The translations under genes were made by a program, and so were the position numbers. 64,000 nucleotides of DNA from Adiantum capillus-veneris. Lineage: Eukaryota > Streptophyta > Polypodiopsida > Polypodiales > Pteridaceae. Below the pieces are notes generated by a model. It saw only the letters and a program-made list of their open reading frames with translations. It had not been told where the DNA came from and ran no database searches. Every line of letters starts with the position of its first letter. Within the stretch, counting starts at the first letter, position 1. Location: contig CM043942.1 of assembly GCA_014529385.2 (NCBI GenBank), positions 110,478,141 through 110,542,140 on the forward strand, given 5' to 3'. This document shows, piece after piece, positions 22,181 through 33,006 of this stretch.

Positions 22181-23143
22181 GATGCAAAGGAAATGTAGCA
22201 AATGGTCTCTACCAAACCACCATCTCCACCTCCTAACGATCAACAAAGAAGAGATTCTCAAGATGAACAAGAAAGTTGCAGTGATGAAGAGAAAAAATAA
22301 ACACAAAAAATCCCTTCAAAGATGGATCAAATTGCAAAGGCTTCCCAGAGAAGAGAGGATCAAGTAAAAAGAATGTCCAAGTTGATGAGGTGACGACACA
22401 GAGAATCCTTGAAGAACTTGATCTCAAAGAGCATCTTGAGATGATTGAGCTACAATTCATATGTCAGATAGTGATAACACAAACTTGGATCAATATGTGG
22501 AAGATGCTAAAGCTGCCACTCACACAAGGCAAACCAAGAGAGAGAGCGGCTCAGACAAAAAGTCAACAACGTAGAGAAAGAAGAGTTCTTGCAAAGCATG
22601 CAACAACCATAAGCTAGCCGAAGCTTACATGGTTCACACATTTAGGGCTCTCATCACACTAATGAGGGATGTTCAAGACTTAACTTGCCAAATGACATGC
22701 AAAATTGCCAAGATGATCCTCACGTGCATCAAAGCATTTGAAGACATCGACAAAGCCGAACATCCATGGGAGGTGTTCCTTGAAAGAATAGATGGGATCA
22801 GTTGGAATCTGGAGACAGAAGATCCTCAAAGAACGTCATCATGGGCATGTACACGTGCTTAATGTTTCTACCCTCACATTACATGAAGACTTTTTAAAGA
22901 AGCTTTCATGATTGGCTTCTTTGAGATGGACTCCACAATCTTCAACCCGCTCACAAAAGATCTGCAAGCAAGGCACGTGGCTTGCCAGAGCATGTTGTTG
23001 AGCAATCCTCTAAGAGGCCTATCTATCAAGGAAGACATCATAGCTCGAGCTATCAAATTTAACGAAGTCATTAAGACCTTGGAGAAACGCCAATGTTACT
23101 ACTAAAGAGCTTCCATGGCTTGCACGAGAGGGTGCAATGGCTA
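22181..23143 (+). pseudogene. Broken ORF region upstream of a Gypsy LTR
   Basis: Plus-strand frames with plausible composition occur in pieces, for example QRILEELDLKEHLEMIEL (near 22400), FIRAL-type helical segments at 22629-22862, and MIGFFEMDSTIFNPLTKDLQ to KEDIIARAIKFNEVIKTL at 22908-23105. Frames change several times and no catalytic motif is visible. Its position just before a PPT and LTR suggests the 3' internal part of an LTR element. I do not recognise the protein. Confidence 0.35.
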
Positions 23144-23155
23144 GGAAGGGGGGAG
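23144..23155 (+). promoter_or_regulatory. Polypurine tract before the Gypsy-type LTR
   Basis: GGAAGGGGGGAG abuts TGTTTGGCC, the layout of a PPT and 3' LTR start. Confidence 0.65.
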
Positions 23156-23978
23156 TGTTTGGCCTATACAGCTGACGAGCACCCTCCTAGTAGCTGACCA
23201 CACCTTCTCCAAGCCATTTTTTTTTTGTAATATATCCTATTTTTATGGGAATCCTTGTAAAAGTGACTATATAATTTTGATTGGAGAATTGTACACTCTA
23301 GGCTATAATACTTTAACATGTGCCCAAAGCCCAAGTAGGTGGTCGTTGGTCATTTTGAAAATCCCTAGGTATAAAGTTGAAAATTCTTAGTTTGATGATA
23401 TTTCAATTAAGTATAAGCATTCTTATCTTTTATGTGGTTCATGACTACCTGGCTGTGAGTCTCATCTACAGATTTGAGTGTTTAAATAACATTTTTTTGA
23501 CATTTTGATGATAGGAGAGTGTTATTAGACGTTCGGGTGACCTATTTATGCTATTTTGTTGTAGTCTTTTATGACCTGTACATGATGGATCATGCTTTTG
23601 GTACCTTTTTAGATGGTCACCAGACTTTGTAGAGTTATGATTGCATTTTTTTTGTATCCAAATTATGAGTATGGCAATATAGGTCTGTTTTGGATGGTGT
23701 AATGATGTTGTATATTGAGTTTTAAATTGTTGGGAGTTGATTTGCTTGTGGATTTGCATGTGGATGTGTGAAGAGATTAGAGGAAAGATTCCAGGTTTTC
23801 ATTGGATAGAACGTGCATTGATTGTCAAAGTAGAGTGTATAGTGTTCAGACGAGAGATTGAAAACCTGGCATGCCTCTATGCCATAGTCATGTTACTTGC
23901 TTCCCAAGGTTGGCATTTAAGTCCTTTTTTTGTCTCTTTTTTAGATGTGATAGGTGTTGACCATTGGGTCGTGAGACA
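23156..23978 (+). repeat. Gypsy-type LTR (about 823 bp), PPT on the left and PBS on the right
   Basis: Starts TGTTTGGCCTATACA and ends GTGAGACA. A TATA-box-like TATATAA is at 23269-23275. It has a polypurine tract on its left and a PBS-like sequence on its right, so it behaves as a 3' LTR for the left side and a 5' LTR for the right. No second copy was found in the window. Confidence 0.6.
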
Positions 23979-23979
23979 T

Positions 23980-23997
23980 TGACACCATTGTCAGGGA
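23980..23997 (+). promoter_or_regulatory. Degenerate Tat/Athila-type primer-binding site
   Basis: TGACACCATTGTCAGGGA compares with the plant Tat/Athila PBS TGGCGCCGTTGCCGGGGA with 13 of 18 matches. All five differences are G-to-A or C-to-T transitions. It lies immediately after the LTR end. Confidence 0.55.
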
Positions 23998-25079
23998 TCG
24001 AGTACCTAGACTAGTGTGAACACAGTCGAGTCTGACAGAGTTTCCTTAGGTAGGTTAGTAGATAGGATAGATTAGAAGAAGAGGAGATCAAGGTTTCCTT
24101 GGTCTTTGTGTTGTGTTGTTATGATGAGTTTCTCGTCACAAGAGTTTTGGACAGTTAAGGTAAGGTTTTGATAGAATTAGAACTTGGTGCACGGCTTCAT
24201 TGACTGTTAGAGGGGTGAAGTTTGCATCAGGCAAGAAAAATGCAAGAAAACGGAAAAAAAAAATTAGAGTTTAGGTAGGGAGTTGTTTGTTGAGTATTTT
24301 GAGCTTATTCTAAGTTGATTTCTTTTGTCTAAGGAGTAGGGTAATTAGACAAGTTTGACAAGTACTCTCATCACTTTGGATCTGCATGTTACTAAAAAGA
24401 TCTTTATTATGTCTAGATTCCAAACTGGTGTAAGTTCAAAGGAGGATAGCTCATCTTTGAAAATTTGTGACTGAAGGCATGGAATGCATGTACAAGAGGG
24501 TGTGAATGCACATCCATAGTCAGATTTCTCGAAAAGTTGGCTATCACCTTTTGTGAAAGAAAATCGTGATTTTCTCATGTAGTTTTGAACCACATACAAT
24601 TTTGCGCTTGAGAACTAATATGTGTGTTTAGCTTCCTTGATTAAGAGAATCCTAAAGGAGTTGAAGATGATTTTCTAGATGCATATCTCTTTAACATTGA
24701 GATGATACCTAGGTTGAGTGAGAATATAATTTTGATTTTGACCATAGGGCAGTTGTCGATAGACCAAGAGAGGATAGTTGACCAAAAAATTGATCGAGCA
24801 AAGCAGTCCCTTTTAACTTCTTAGTGGACGACTCTATCATAGAGGTTCAAATGTCATACTACGATATACCTAAGGAAAGTACATATCATAGTGGGCTTTA
24901 TCCATCATGGGAAAGTTCAAGCCTACCAAAATTTGATGAGAATAAGAGTTTTTTGGCCTAGTAAGAAATTTGATGCTCACATATATGTTAAGAATTACAA
25001 TTCATGTACAGGCAGACCTCCTATGGAACATGCTACACTGGTTCAGGTAACCATAGCACCTCATTGAAGTAAGAACATA
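23998..25079 (+). other. Internal region between PBS and integrase, no clear ORF
   Basis: Short plus-strand frames only. A full Gypsy element would carry gag, protease and RT here; about 1.1 kb is too short for them, so the element is deleted between its leader and the integrase. Confidence 0.45.
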
Positions 25080-26290
25080 GTGGATTGTTTGAACCTGGTT
25101 CCTTTTACTACAAACATGTCCAAAACCAGGATAAAAGCTACCAAAGCTGAGACACAATCATATGAATTGCTTGGCAATCAATTGTACACGCATTGCAAAG
25201 ATAATCAACTTAGACTTTGTGCATCAAAAAATGAATACTGGCGGATCTTGCATGAAGCACATTTAGGACAAGCGAAAGGTCATTTTTCTGCTTAAGAAAT
25301 AGCTAATGCTTATCGAAATTTGGTGGCCATTACTCTTCATGGATGCTGACACATAAGTGAGGCGATGTGAGAAATGCCAAAGAACAAAAATTCCACTTAA
25401 GAAGGATGAAGTTATTATGAGACCAATGATAGGAGCGTGTGTGTTTGCCAAGTGGGGACTAGATTTTGTGAATCCCATAGTACCACTGGCTTATAGGACT
25501 CATGCGGAGTATATTATAGTAGCCACAAACTACCTAACCAAATGGGTCAAGGCCAAAGCAACACAAAAAATGATACACGCACTACAACAAAATTATTATA
25601 CAAAATGTTTTCACACGGTATGGTTTGCCTATTGAGATTGTCAGTGATAGGGTAACACATTTTGTTAATCAATTCATTGATGAGTTCATGGTCATACATA
25701 GAAAATTATCTCCTTATCATCCACGGGCTAATGGTCAAGCTGAAAGTACCAACAAAGTCTTGTGCACAATTTTAACCAATATTGTAAATGATAATAGGTC
25801 GGATTGGGATCAAAAGTTTCACTCTATTGTTTGGGTCTATAGAGTTGCATACAAGAATTTTCTACAGACTACACCTTATTACATGGTGTTTGAGCTTAAT
25901 GCAATCTTATCCATAGAGTTTTTGATTCCAACATTGTGTGTAGCAAAAAAACTTGACTGGAATGGACATGAATGGTCTGACCGATTGACGACCTAATTTT
26001 TCTTAATGAAAATAGATTAAAGGAATTTGTCCTAATATTCACCCAAGAAGGACGTATGAAAGAGTTTCAAGACAAGCACGTGAAGTTTAAACACTTTGCT
26101 CCAGGAGATTATGTGCTTGTTTACACTCCTAAGTAAAAAACAAAGAAATTGAAAAGGCGAGCAATGGAACCATTTGTGATTCATTATATATCACCAAGTG
26201 GGGCCATTAATCTTGCTACATTGGACGGACAGGTGCCCACTTGAATTAGTAATTGCAGGTTTAAAACATATTACTTGCCATTGACTCAAT
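25080..26290 (+). pseudogene. Gypsy-type integrase, broken
   Basis: Frames at 25080-25295, 25357-25635 and 25625-25996 give the HHCC zinc domain ([21 protein letters not shown]), the first Asp (WGLDFVNPI), the second Asp (IVSDRVTHFVNQF) and the catalytic Glu (YHPRANGQAESTNKVL). Beyond 26000 degraded frames still read like the C-terminal SH3-like domain (PSGAINLATLDGQVPT). Integrase inserts the cDNA into host DNA. Stops near 25295 and 25350 and a frame change near 25630 inactivate it. Confidence 0.85.
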
Positions 26291-28001
26291 AAATGCTTAA
26301 GAGAGCACATGGCACAAGAAATAGAAAAGAAAAGCACGATCTTGAGATTCAATAGGCATAACAAGGAGCCAAAGAACGGATAGCAAAGAGAAAACACAGA
26401 AAAGAAAATTTTGAGACGCAAAAGTCTGTGCAAATTCATCAGATTACAAGCATTGAGGAAGATGAAGAAAGCTTGGATCCATACATTTGTGCAAAACTAG
26501 GAGCCAATATGTTACCTATTCATGAGCTAGTCAATTTCGGTTCACATTTGAATACAGTTTCAACAAATGCCAAAGTTGGTCCTACAATTGTTGAAAACAA
26601 CATTCACAAAATTCAATGGGATTTTCAGTATTGCTACATGTTATGTGGAGCTCATGATACACATCAAAGATTCCCACATCCCCATAACATCTTCATACTA
26701 TGGTCAGATTCCCCTAAATAATCAGCTAATCCTAGGCAGGGCCATGGCAACACAAATACAAGGCGTATATACACTGGTAAAAAAAACAAGTGTATTTTAT
26801 AGTTGACCATCATGTGAAATATGTCGATTTTTCTTCCATGGAAGATACCAGATATCTTTTCAAGAATGACAATAAACAAAACTAGGGAATTGGCTAATAG
26901 CTTCAATGCAACAAAGACACAACAACAAGTACCACTGGCCATACAAGAAATGGTAGCTACATGGTCTAATGATAGCCATGAAGGTGCAACTATCATTACC
27001 ATGTTTGTTAGGGTAATCCCAACTTGTGGCACCATGTGGGAAAGCCCTCTAGCCACCTAGGAAGAGATAAATGATGACATGGTCCAATAGCAAAAGGATA
27101 CAAACTATCTAGCCAATGATTGTAAAGCATTAAGCCTATTTAAGAGGCTATTTTCTAATGAAGCATTGCACTAAGCAGTGTGTTTATACTCTCTCTCTTT
27201 ATGATTTTGCTCTTGGCATAACCTAACTCTAATATCCATCTCTTTAACCCTAACCTTAACACCATGGTCAAGCTAAGGTTCCATCCTCCATAGCCTAATG
27301 CTAAGCCATTGGTGATTAGGGAGCATGCTTCCGTGCTTCTCAACACTGCTCCCTTCACTAAAAGTCATGAAAACCCAATCAACCATTTTGAAAGCACAAC
27401 CACCCATCACCCAAAAGGCTTCAAGAGCGACATGCTCCAAATCATCAAAAAACAAGCTCATGAAAAACAACCCAAGCAAATGTGGACACCAAAAAAGACA
27501 TAAGTCCAAGTCAAGCCCGAGCAATTCAAAGCACCCTCTAAATAGTAGATTTGTATACAAAAGTAATTCCCCAAATTGAAGGAATCTTCATTTAGATTCC
27601 CAAAGGCCAACTACAATGCTCAAATAGACAGTTGCAACCACGATGTTCAACCATAGATAAAAGAGCAAATTGAAATGTTATGCGACCTATGAAAATTCCA
27701 AAACCAAGGACACTTAGATACACACAAGTGTGGGTACCTACCTAAGAAACCCATTTTAGTGTTGCAATTGACAAATAAGATGTGGATTCCAAAGAAACAA
27801 GATTCAGTGAGAACCACAACCCACAAATATGTTTCGAGGCCACCACAACACTCTTCAAAACCATAACCCACTACAATGGTGTGGCGGCCTAAACCTCAAA
27901 AAAACAAATCCAAGCTAATAAAGGACATCACCTTTCAACAATTTGTCAACAAGTTGTTGAGCTACAAGACTTACTACAAGGCTAACGGAAGCGTTCTGAC
28001 T
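26291..28001. other. No identified gene; degraded plus-strand frames
   Basis: Short frames such as 26428-26721 (LGANMLPIHELVNFGSHL) and 27309-27503 have protein-like composition but no known motif. Around 27470-27850 a W-x-P-K-K pattern (QMWTPKK, KMWIPKK) recurs, as seen in some retroelement Gag linkers; that link is speculative. Confidence 0.35.
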
Positions 28002-28013
28002 AGGAGGGGGGAA
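28002..28013 (+). promoter_or_regulatory. Polypurine-tract-like run
   Basis: AGGAGGGGGGAA, in a setting similar to the PPT at 23144 (both preceded by CT or ACT), but the following sequence does not start with TG. It is a candidate 3' boundary of the plus-strand Gypsy relic. Confidence 0.35.
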
Positions 28014-28560
28014 GCATTCTGAATCCAAACCTAGTAATCAAAGGAAAAAGGGCATTGTTTGATCGACTTTTGTGTTAAAATCCGCATTTAATTTCTCCTT
28101 TTTGACACAATTTTATTTTTTTGCACTGGGAGATGAGGAAATTCAAGAATATAGGACAAATGCCAAAGATGAGCCCTTATGTGTGTGCAAATATGTATAT
28201 GATAATGCTTTTTGCTAAAAGTAATAATAAAACGTGGAGCAATTTGTCAAAAACTTGCAAATAAAGACTTTTCTTTGGAAGTTGGATTCTCTTGATTATC
28301 TAGCTATTTTTTAGAAATTTTCACTCAATTTTGCTCTTTTTCTCTACTTTTTGTTGTTTTGTATTGATTTTCTAAGCAATAAATGCCAAAATGAGAAAAA
28401 TTACAAGAAAATGAAATATAAGTACATAAATGGTGGGAAGAGACGAGAACTTTAAGAAGTTGATTTGGGGCAAGAATGATCAAGTTATGACCGAATTCAA
28501 ATAAGTTGCAAAAATCGCTTTCTACGCTGACAAGGCTTGATTTGACAAAATGAACAAATC
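28014..28560. other. AT-rich spacer
   Basis: No gene or repeat structure seen. Confidence 0.5.
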
Positions 28561-31330
28561 TTGGTCATACAGTGTCCGAGGCAATCCAAAGAAGTGGAGC
28601 CGCAAAAAGAGGCTGGAACATATTCCAGAGGTCACTATCCTCAAGGACTCCTTGCAAGAACATCAACATACATAGAAAAGGAAATATTGAAGCTAGAAGG
28701 TTCCATAGTTATGAAGCAGTCTACAGAGACTCCGATAGCAATATGGTCATGTTGCCAATGATACCCAGAGAAGCTTAAAATCTGGCAAGAAAACTACCCA
28801 TTGAAGAACACGCCAACTATCGACCACGCCTAGTACATCCTTGAGCTTCTAGCCAAAAAGAAAAGTCACACAAAGCTAACATACGTACAGCTCCACAAGT
28901 ACTAACAAGAATTGCATATTAGGCAATCGGTGCCACTCAGGACTTGCCAAAGGTTCCCTCTCAGAACGAAAAGATTCAATATCAAGAAGAGGGAAGTGAT
29001 GAAGAATATTTTTTTTTGGTTCCGCTTAGACTATGGCTTGCACCATATCAAAGAGAAAGCTACAAGAATTGGAGTCTAGTGAAGAACAGCCTACAAACAC
29101 AAAAGGCAAAAAACCTATGACAGTCCACAAATTTGGCAAAGCTGAGAAAGCTCAAAAGCATGCTAGAGAAGAGAGAGTAACCGAAGAGTTCAAGAAGAAA
29201 AGAGTGGACGAAGGGGACTTCCCAAAAAAGTGGATTCCATGTAAAATATGCACAAAGAACCCTATGGACCCACCCATTAGTGTTGAGTAGTTGGAGGAGA
29301 TGTATGCTCAAATGGAGCAAGAAAAGTTGGAAGAGGAGGCCAAGGAGGCGAAAGAGGCCAAAAACGCTGATGAGAGACGAGAGACGGATAGCTCCACAAA
29401 GAGCTCACATTCTCGATTAGGCACGCATTCCTATGGGGATTATGGGTATGAAACAACACAAGGGGAGGAATCTCAACCCAAAACATCCCAGGTTCAGGAG
29501 GAACCTAAGGATCACGATAGTTTCCCAATGCCATAGAATCCCCCTGCAATGCAAGAAGAAATAAGGTGACCCATCCCCATACCCACCACTTCATCTTGAC
29601 AGTGGATCATGGTGGATCCTTATTACCATGCTTTGAAAAGAGTAGCAATGGATATGTACAGTGTCGTCGTGCAAGAGCATTCTCAAGACATGAACACTAT
29701 TTTGGCTCTATAAAGTGGGTTAATAGAAGCTTACACCAAGCTGCACACGCTTAGAAATGAACAGGAGGAAACTATCATAGAGGCTAGGTGGCCCAATGTC
29801 CAACTGATATCATAGAAACAAAAGTTAGCTAATGCTTATGAAGAGTTAGCAGTAGCTTGAAGGGTGATAGATGCATACAAAAGTGTGATAGAGGATCTGC
29901 AATCGATTTTCACATATGTAACTGAATAAGAAAATACCGTATAGAACCAGTTGGCTATAGTCAAAGTGAATCGGTAAGTTCCAAAGAGGAGTTGATGGCC
30001 CAACGACGCATAGTTGAGAATATCAAGGCCAGGATTTTGGAGTTAGAAAGAGCTGCCAAAGTTCAAGTGCGTATGGGGCAAGACGCCACGGCAATTGCAC
30101 TAGCGCAAGAGGAAAGGAAAACGCTACTCTTAGGAAATAAAATGAATACCTACGAGCTTTGATAGCTGCATCACAAGCAAAACTTGACTATAGGCACCCA
30201 GATTTTACCCAGACAGATGATCATGGTGATGATGACCATGGTGACTAGGAAGATACACAAAGAGGGCATGAAGGATAGCATGGACAACCACAAACAAAAC
30301 AAACCGATTCATCATCTAAAGTAACACACATTGCACCTCAAAGTGGTTGAGACACGAAGAAACAATAAGTTGAAATGGATACTACCCAAGAAGTTCCTAA
30401 GACAAGTACTGCTCCAGAAACAAGAGCAAGGGGTACAAGCGAGTTTGCAATGCCTCAAACTCTAGCAAAAAGGACACACACATTGATAGAAATGGTTATC
30501 ACTGAAATGAAGGTATGGATTCCAGGCATAGAGGAGGAACACTGGAAAAAAGCAATGGAATGGGAGATTAGACTTCTCCAAACAATTAACCTGCAGCTAC
30601 TAAAGCCAACGACAATCAATGAAGATTGGTATACTGGCTCACTCCACTACCTCTTATCTGATATGAATGTCTTCCCAGGAAATACGCCATTGAGAACAAA
30701 ATGTGTGAAACTCAAACAACCATAAGCCGAACCACCAATGTCAAGGCGAGATCACATTGGTCTGGTCCCCGTTTTCCCAGTTAAGGATGAGGTGCATCCA
30801 CTCATATAGCATGGGGAAGTCGGATGACTGCATCCACTCAAGTGAGCGACAACCAAAATGGAGAATGGAATGGCTTGAAAAGCATTCTGAGTGGAGAATT
30901 CACATGACGAGGGCACCCACTCCACTCAAGAAAGATGTCACTTTCTACGCAGTGCCCCAATTCAGGCCTTGGATTCAACATGAAATGCTACAAAAATGAC
31001 ACCGCAACTGGCTGGACTACCCAACTTTGCCAAGACCCAAAGACAAGGAAAGATTAGATGAGAAGTATGTGCTCAGCACTCTCACCGCAACTGTCAAACA
31101 GTATGAAGGTCGTCTTGATCTTTCTTGTGAGATGCTCAAGAAGATATGCAGGATGATGGACCTGTATCACAATGTACCATAGGCCATGGATCTTCAGAAC
31201 TCCATGGCTATCATTCTTGGAGGGAAGCAAAGGTGAGTGTTGGAAGATTCTAGTAGCAATGAAGGCCAATCGTGTACCAGCGACCATTTTTATCATTGGA
31301 ATTACAATTGAGTTGTAATATTTTTTCCCA
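28561..31330 (+). pseudogene. Degraded multi-part coding relic with coiled-coil segments, unidentified
   Basis: A chain of plus-strand frames: 28561-28761, 29033-29290 (Lys/Glu-rich, with C-K-I-C at its end), 29291-29536 after one stop (a Glu/Ala coiled coil EEMYAQMEQEKLEEEAKEAK), 30375-30725 (IPGIEEEHWKKAMEWEIRLL, LHYLLSDMNVFPGNTPL) and degraded readings to about 31300. The consistent strand and composition indicate a former protein-coding region of about 2.7 kb. No protease, RT or integrase motif is visible. It may be a Gag-like or accessory ORF of a retroelement; I do not recognise it. Confidence 0.4.
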
Positions 31331-31475
31331 GAACCTGTACCTCCTCATCATTTTGTAACTCTGAAGAAGTCAATGTCATGAGCCTGAGATGTAACCCTTG
31401 TTATTATTGCTGCAAATTCAGCCTTTGTACATAAAACTTGGAGCTGGGGTATAAAAGGAAAATTTGTAAATTCTT

Positions 31476-31498
31476 TGTTTCATTTTATAAATGAAACA
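31476..31498. other. Perfect 10-bp inverted repeat
   Basis: TGTTTCATTT and its exact reverse complement AAATGAAACA are separated by TAT. It sits about 25 bp after GGGTATAAAAGG, where the plus-strand coding relic gives way to the minus-strand Gypsy element. Confidence 0.8.
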
Positions 31499-31531
31499 AG
31501 GCCTCATTGACATCAGATACAAACTTTTTCT

Positions 31532-32320
31532 CTAATAGAGTAAGATTGACTTTTTCAACCTTGACAAAATCTTCTCACAATCTTCAATATGGTCTACAAA
31601 AAGTTCATGGCATCCCCTCAAATCCATAGCTTCATCTTTTTCTTCGTCACATCCTTTAATAGGCACATTGTCAAGAATAATGACTTGAGATATTAAATCA
31701 CCTAAAACCTTATGCATCCCATTCAGACGTGCAACTAAACTAGCCACTCCTTGAGGTAAGGCACACCTCCTTACCAATCACAAAGGTGTTTTCATGGTTT
31801 TCAAATCTCTACTTTCAATGGTTCGTTGAAATTTATCATATCCTAAAAAGAGATCTCCCATTAAATATACTACCCTTCCTACGAAGAAATGCCTCTATAA
31901 ACTCATCCACAATTGGTCTTGTACCCACATTCCTGATAGTAACCTTTTTTATAGGTTGCATATCTTGTACAAAACACAAATCTCCATACTTTTTAGGCAT
32001 AGTGAACCACATGTTTGAATATGGTGTGCAATAAGGCTCTAAAATATCCATGCTAATCTTCTCATATTAAGTAACTCTATCAGCTTTGGCAAAGGTGCTT
32101 TTAGGAATGCAATTGGATGCAAATGCCGAGGCACATGAAGGATAGTGAAGATCACCATAGATGCAATGACGCTAGGATCAACACATCCTATCTCATGCGA
32201 TTGTAAAACAGAAAAACTACCATGTCTTGAAAGCATTCCTTTAAAAACACTTCTTCCCTTTTTGTGTTGAAAAATCTTCACATGCAACCTTTAGTTCTTT
32301 TAAGGATTCCATTGTGAACA
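31532..32320 (-). pseudogene. Outer Gypsy element (Tat-like): reverse transcriptase part
   Basis: Read on the minus strand from 32320: LKELKVACEDF, then FKGMLSRHGSFSVLQSHEIG and CVDPS, then YSNMWFTMPKKYGDLCFVQD and MQPIKKVTIRNVGTRPIVDE, then LPQGVASLVARLNGM and NVPIKGCDEE, where the FLDD-type catalytic motif would sit. This is the RT of a Gypsy branch close to Tat. The last frame ends at 31532, where the element is cut off. Upstream parts of the same element resume to the right of the nested insertion at 39806. Frameshifts and a damaged catalytic Asp-Asp pair make it inactive. Confidence 0.7.
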
Positions 32321-32420
32321 TTTAAGGCATAGGTCAATGAAGCCTTGACTCTCCACCCAGCCATATACCATTCTATGAGCAATCCTTGAGCCTGACTTCA
32401 CATTGGCCCATGGCCTTACA
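32321..32420 (-). repeat. 3' LTR of the nested Gypsy element (100 bp)
   Basis: On the minus strand it starts TGTAAGGCCATGGGCCAATG and ends CCTTAAA. It is preceded by the purine tract CAAGGGAGGAGTAA, a likely PPT. An LTR of 100 bp is very short for a Gypsy element. Confidence 0.8.
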
Positions 32421-32559
32421 TTACTCCTCCCTTGGAGAAGTATTTTCATCCTTGAAAACCAAAGCGGAAAATTTCTTGTTGAGAACACTAATGTTTACCT
32501 AAGTGGCACCTCCTTTAGATCGGTCTTTCCACTTGTGATGTTGCATATGATTACGAGTA

Positions 32560-33006
32560 CTAAATCATGATAGTCTAAAATGCATGCCATTGGGTTATAG
32601 GTTCAATAAAATCAACCAAAATCTGATGATCAATGACATTGTCGTCCCTATGCAAGTGTTTTTCGTAAATAAATTACATGAAAAACCAAAGGAAGACAAG
32701 AGTGCACAAGTAAAGTAAGTTTGTAAGCCATATCTCCAACTCCCTCGAGTATCTTAAAAGAATCACAATATCTAAGAGATAATGTAGGTGTTGGCCTAGT
32801 TTTCACACATTCAAAATAGTTTGGCACATGTAAAAATGCCTCTTCTCCTTTCGTGAGGTTACTTGCCGATGTTTCTCATCAACATACTTTTTGTATCTAT
32901 CCTATGCTTGTCAAACATGTTGATGAGCAAGTTTTATTATATCCATATGATCTTGGAGAAAGTCCTTGATGACATGATGAAGTTTTTTAGTTTCCAACCC
33001 CACTGT
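32560..33006 (-). pseudogene. Nested Gypsy integrase C-terminal part
   Basis: The minus-strand reading just left of the insertion gives GLETKKLHHVIKDFLQDHMD, IIKLAHQHV, RYKKYVDEK and, in a nearby frame, KGEEAFLHVPNYF, then degraded TLSLRYC-type sequence. This is the end of the integrase and its SH3-like region. It continues in frame from 34944 once the 1.94-kb insertion is removed (SPSTV | GLE). Confidence 0.7.
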
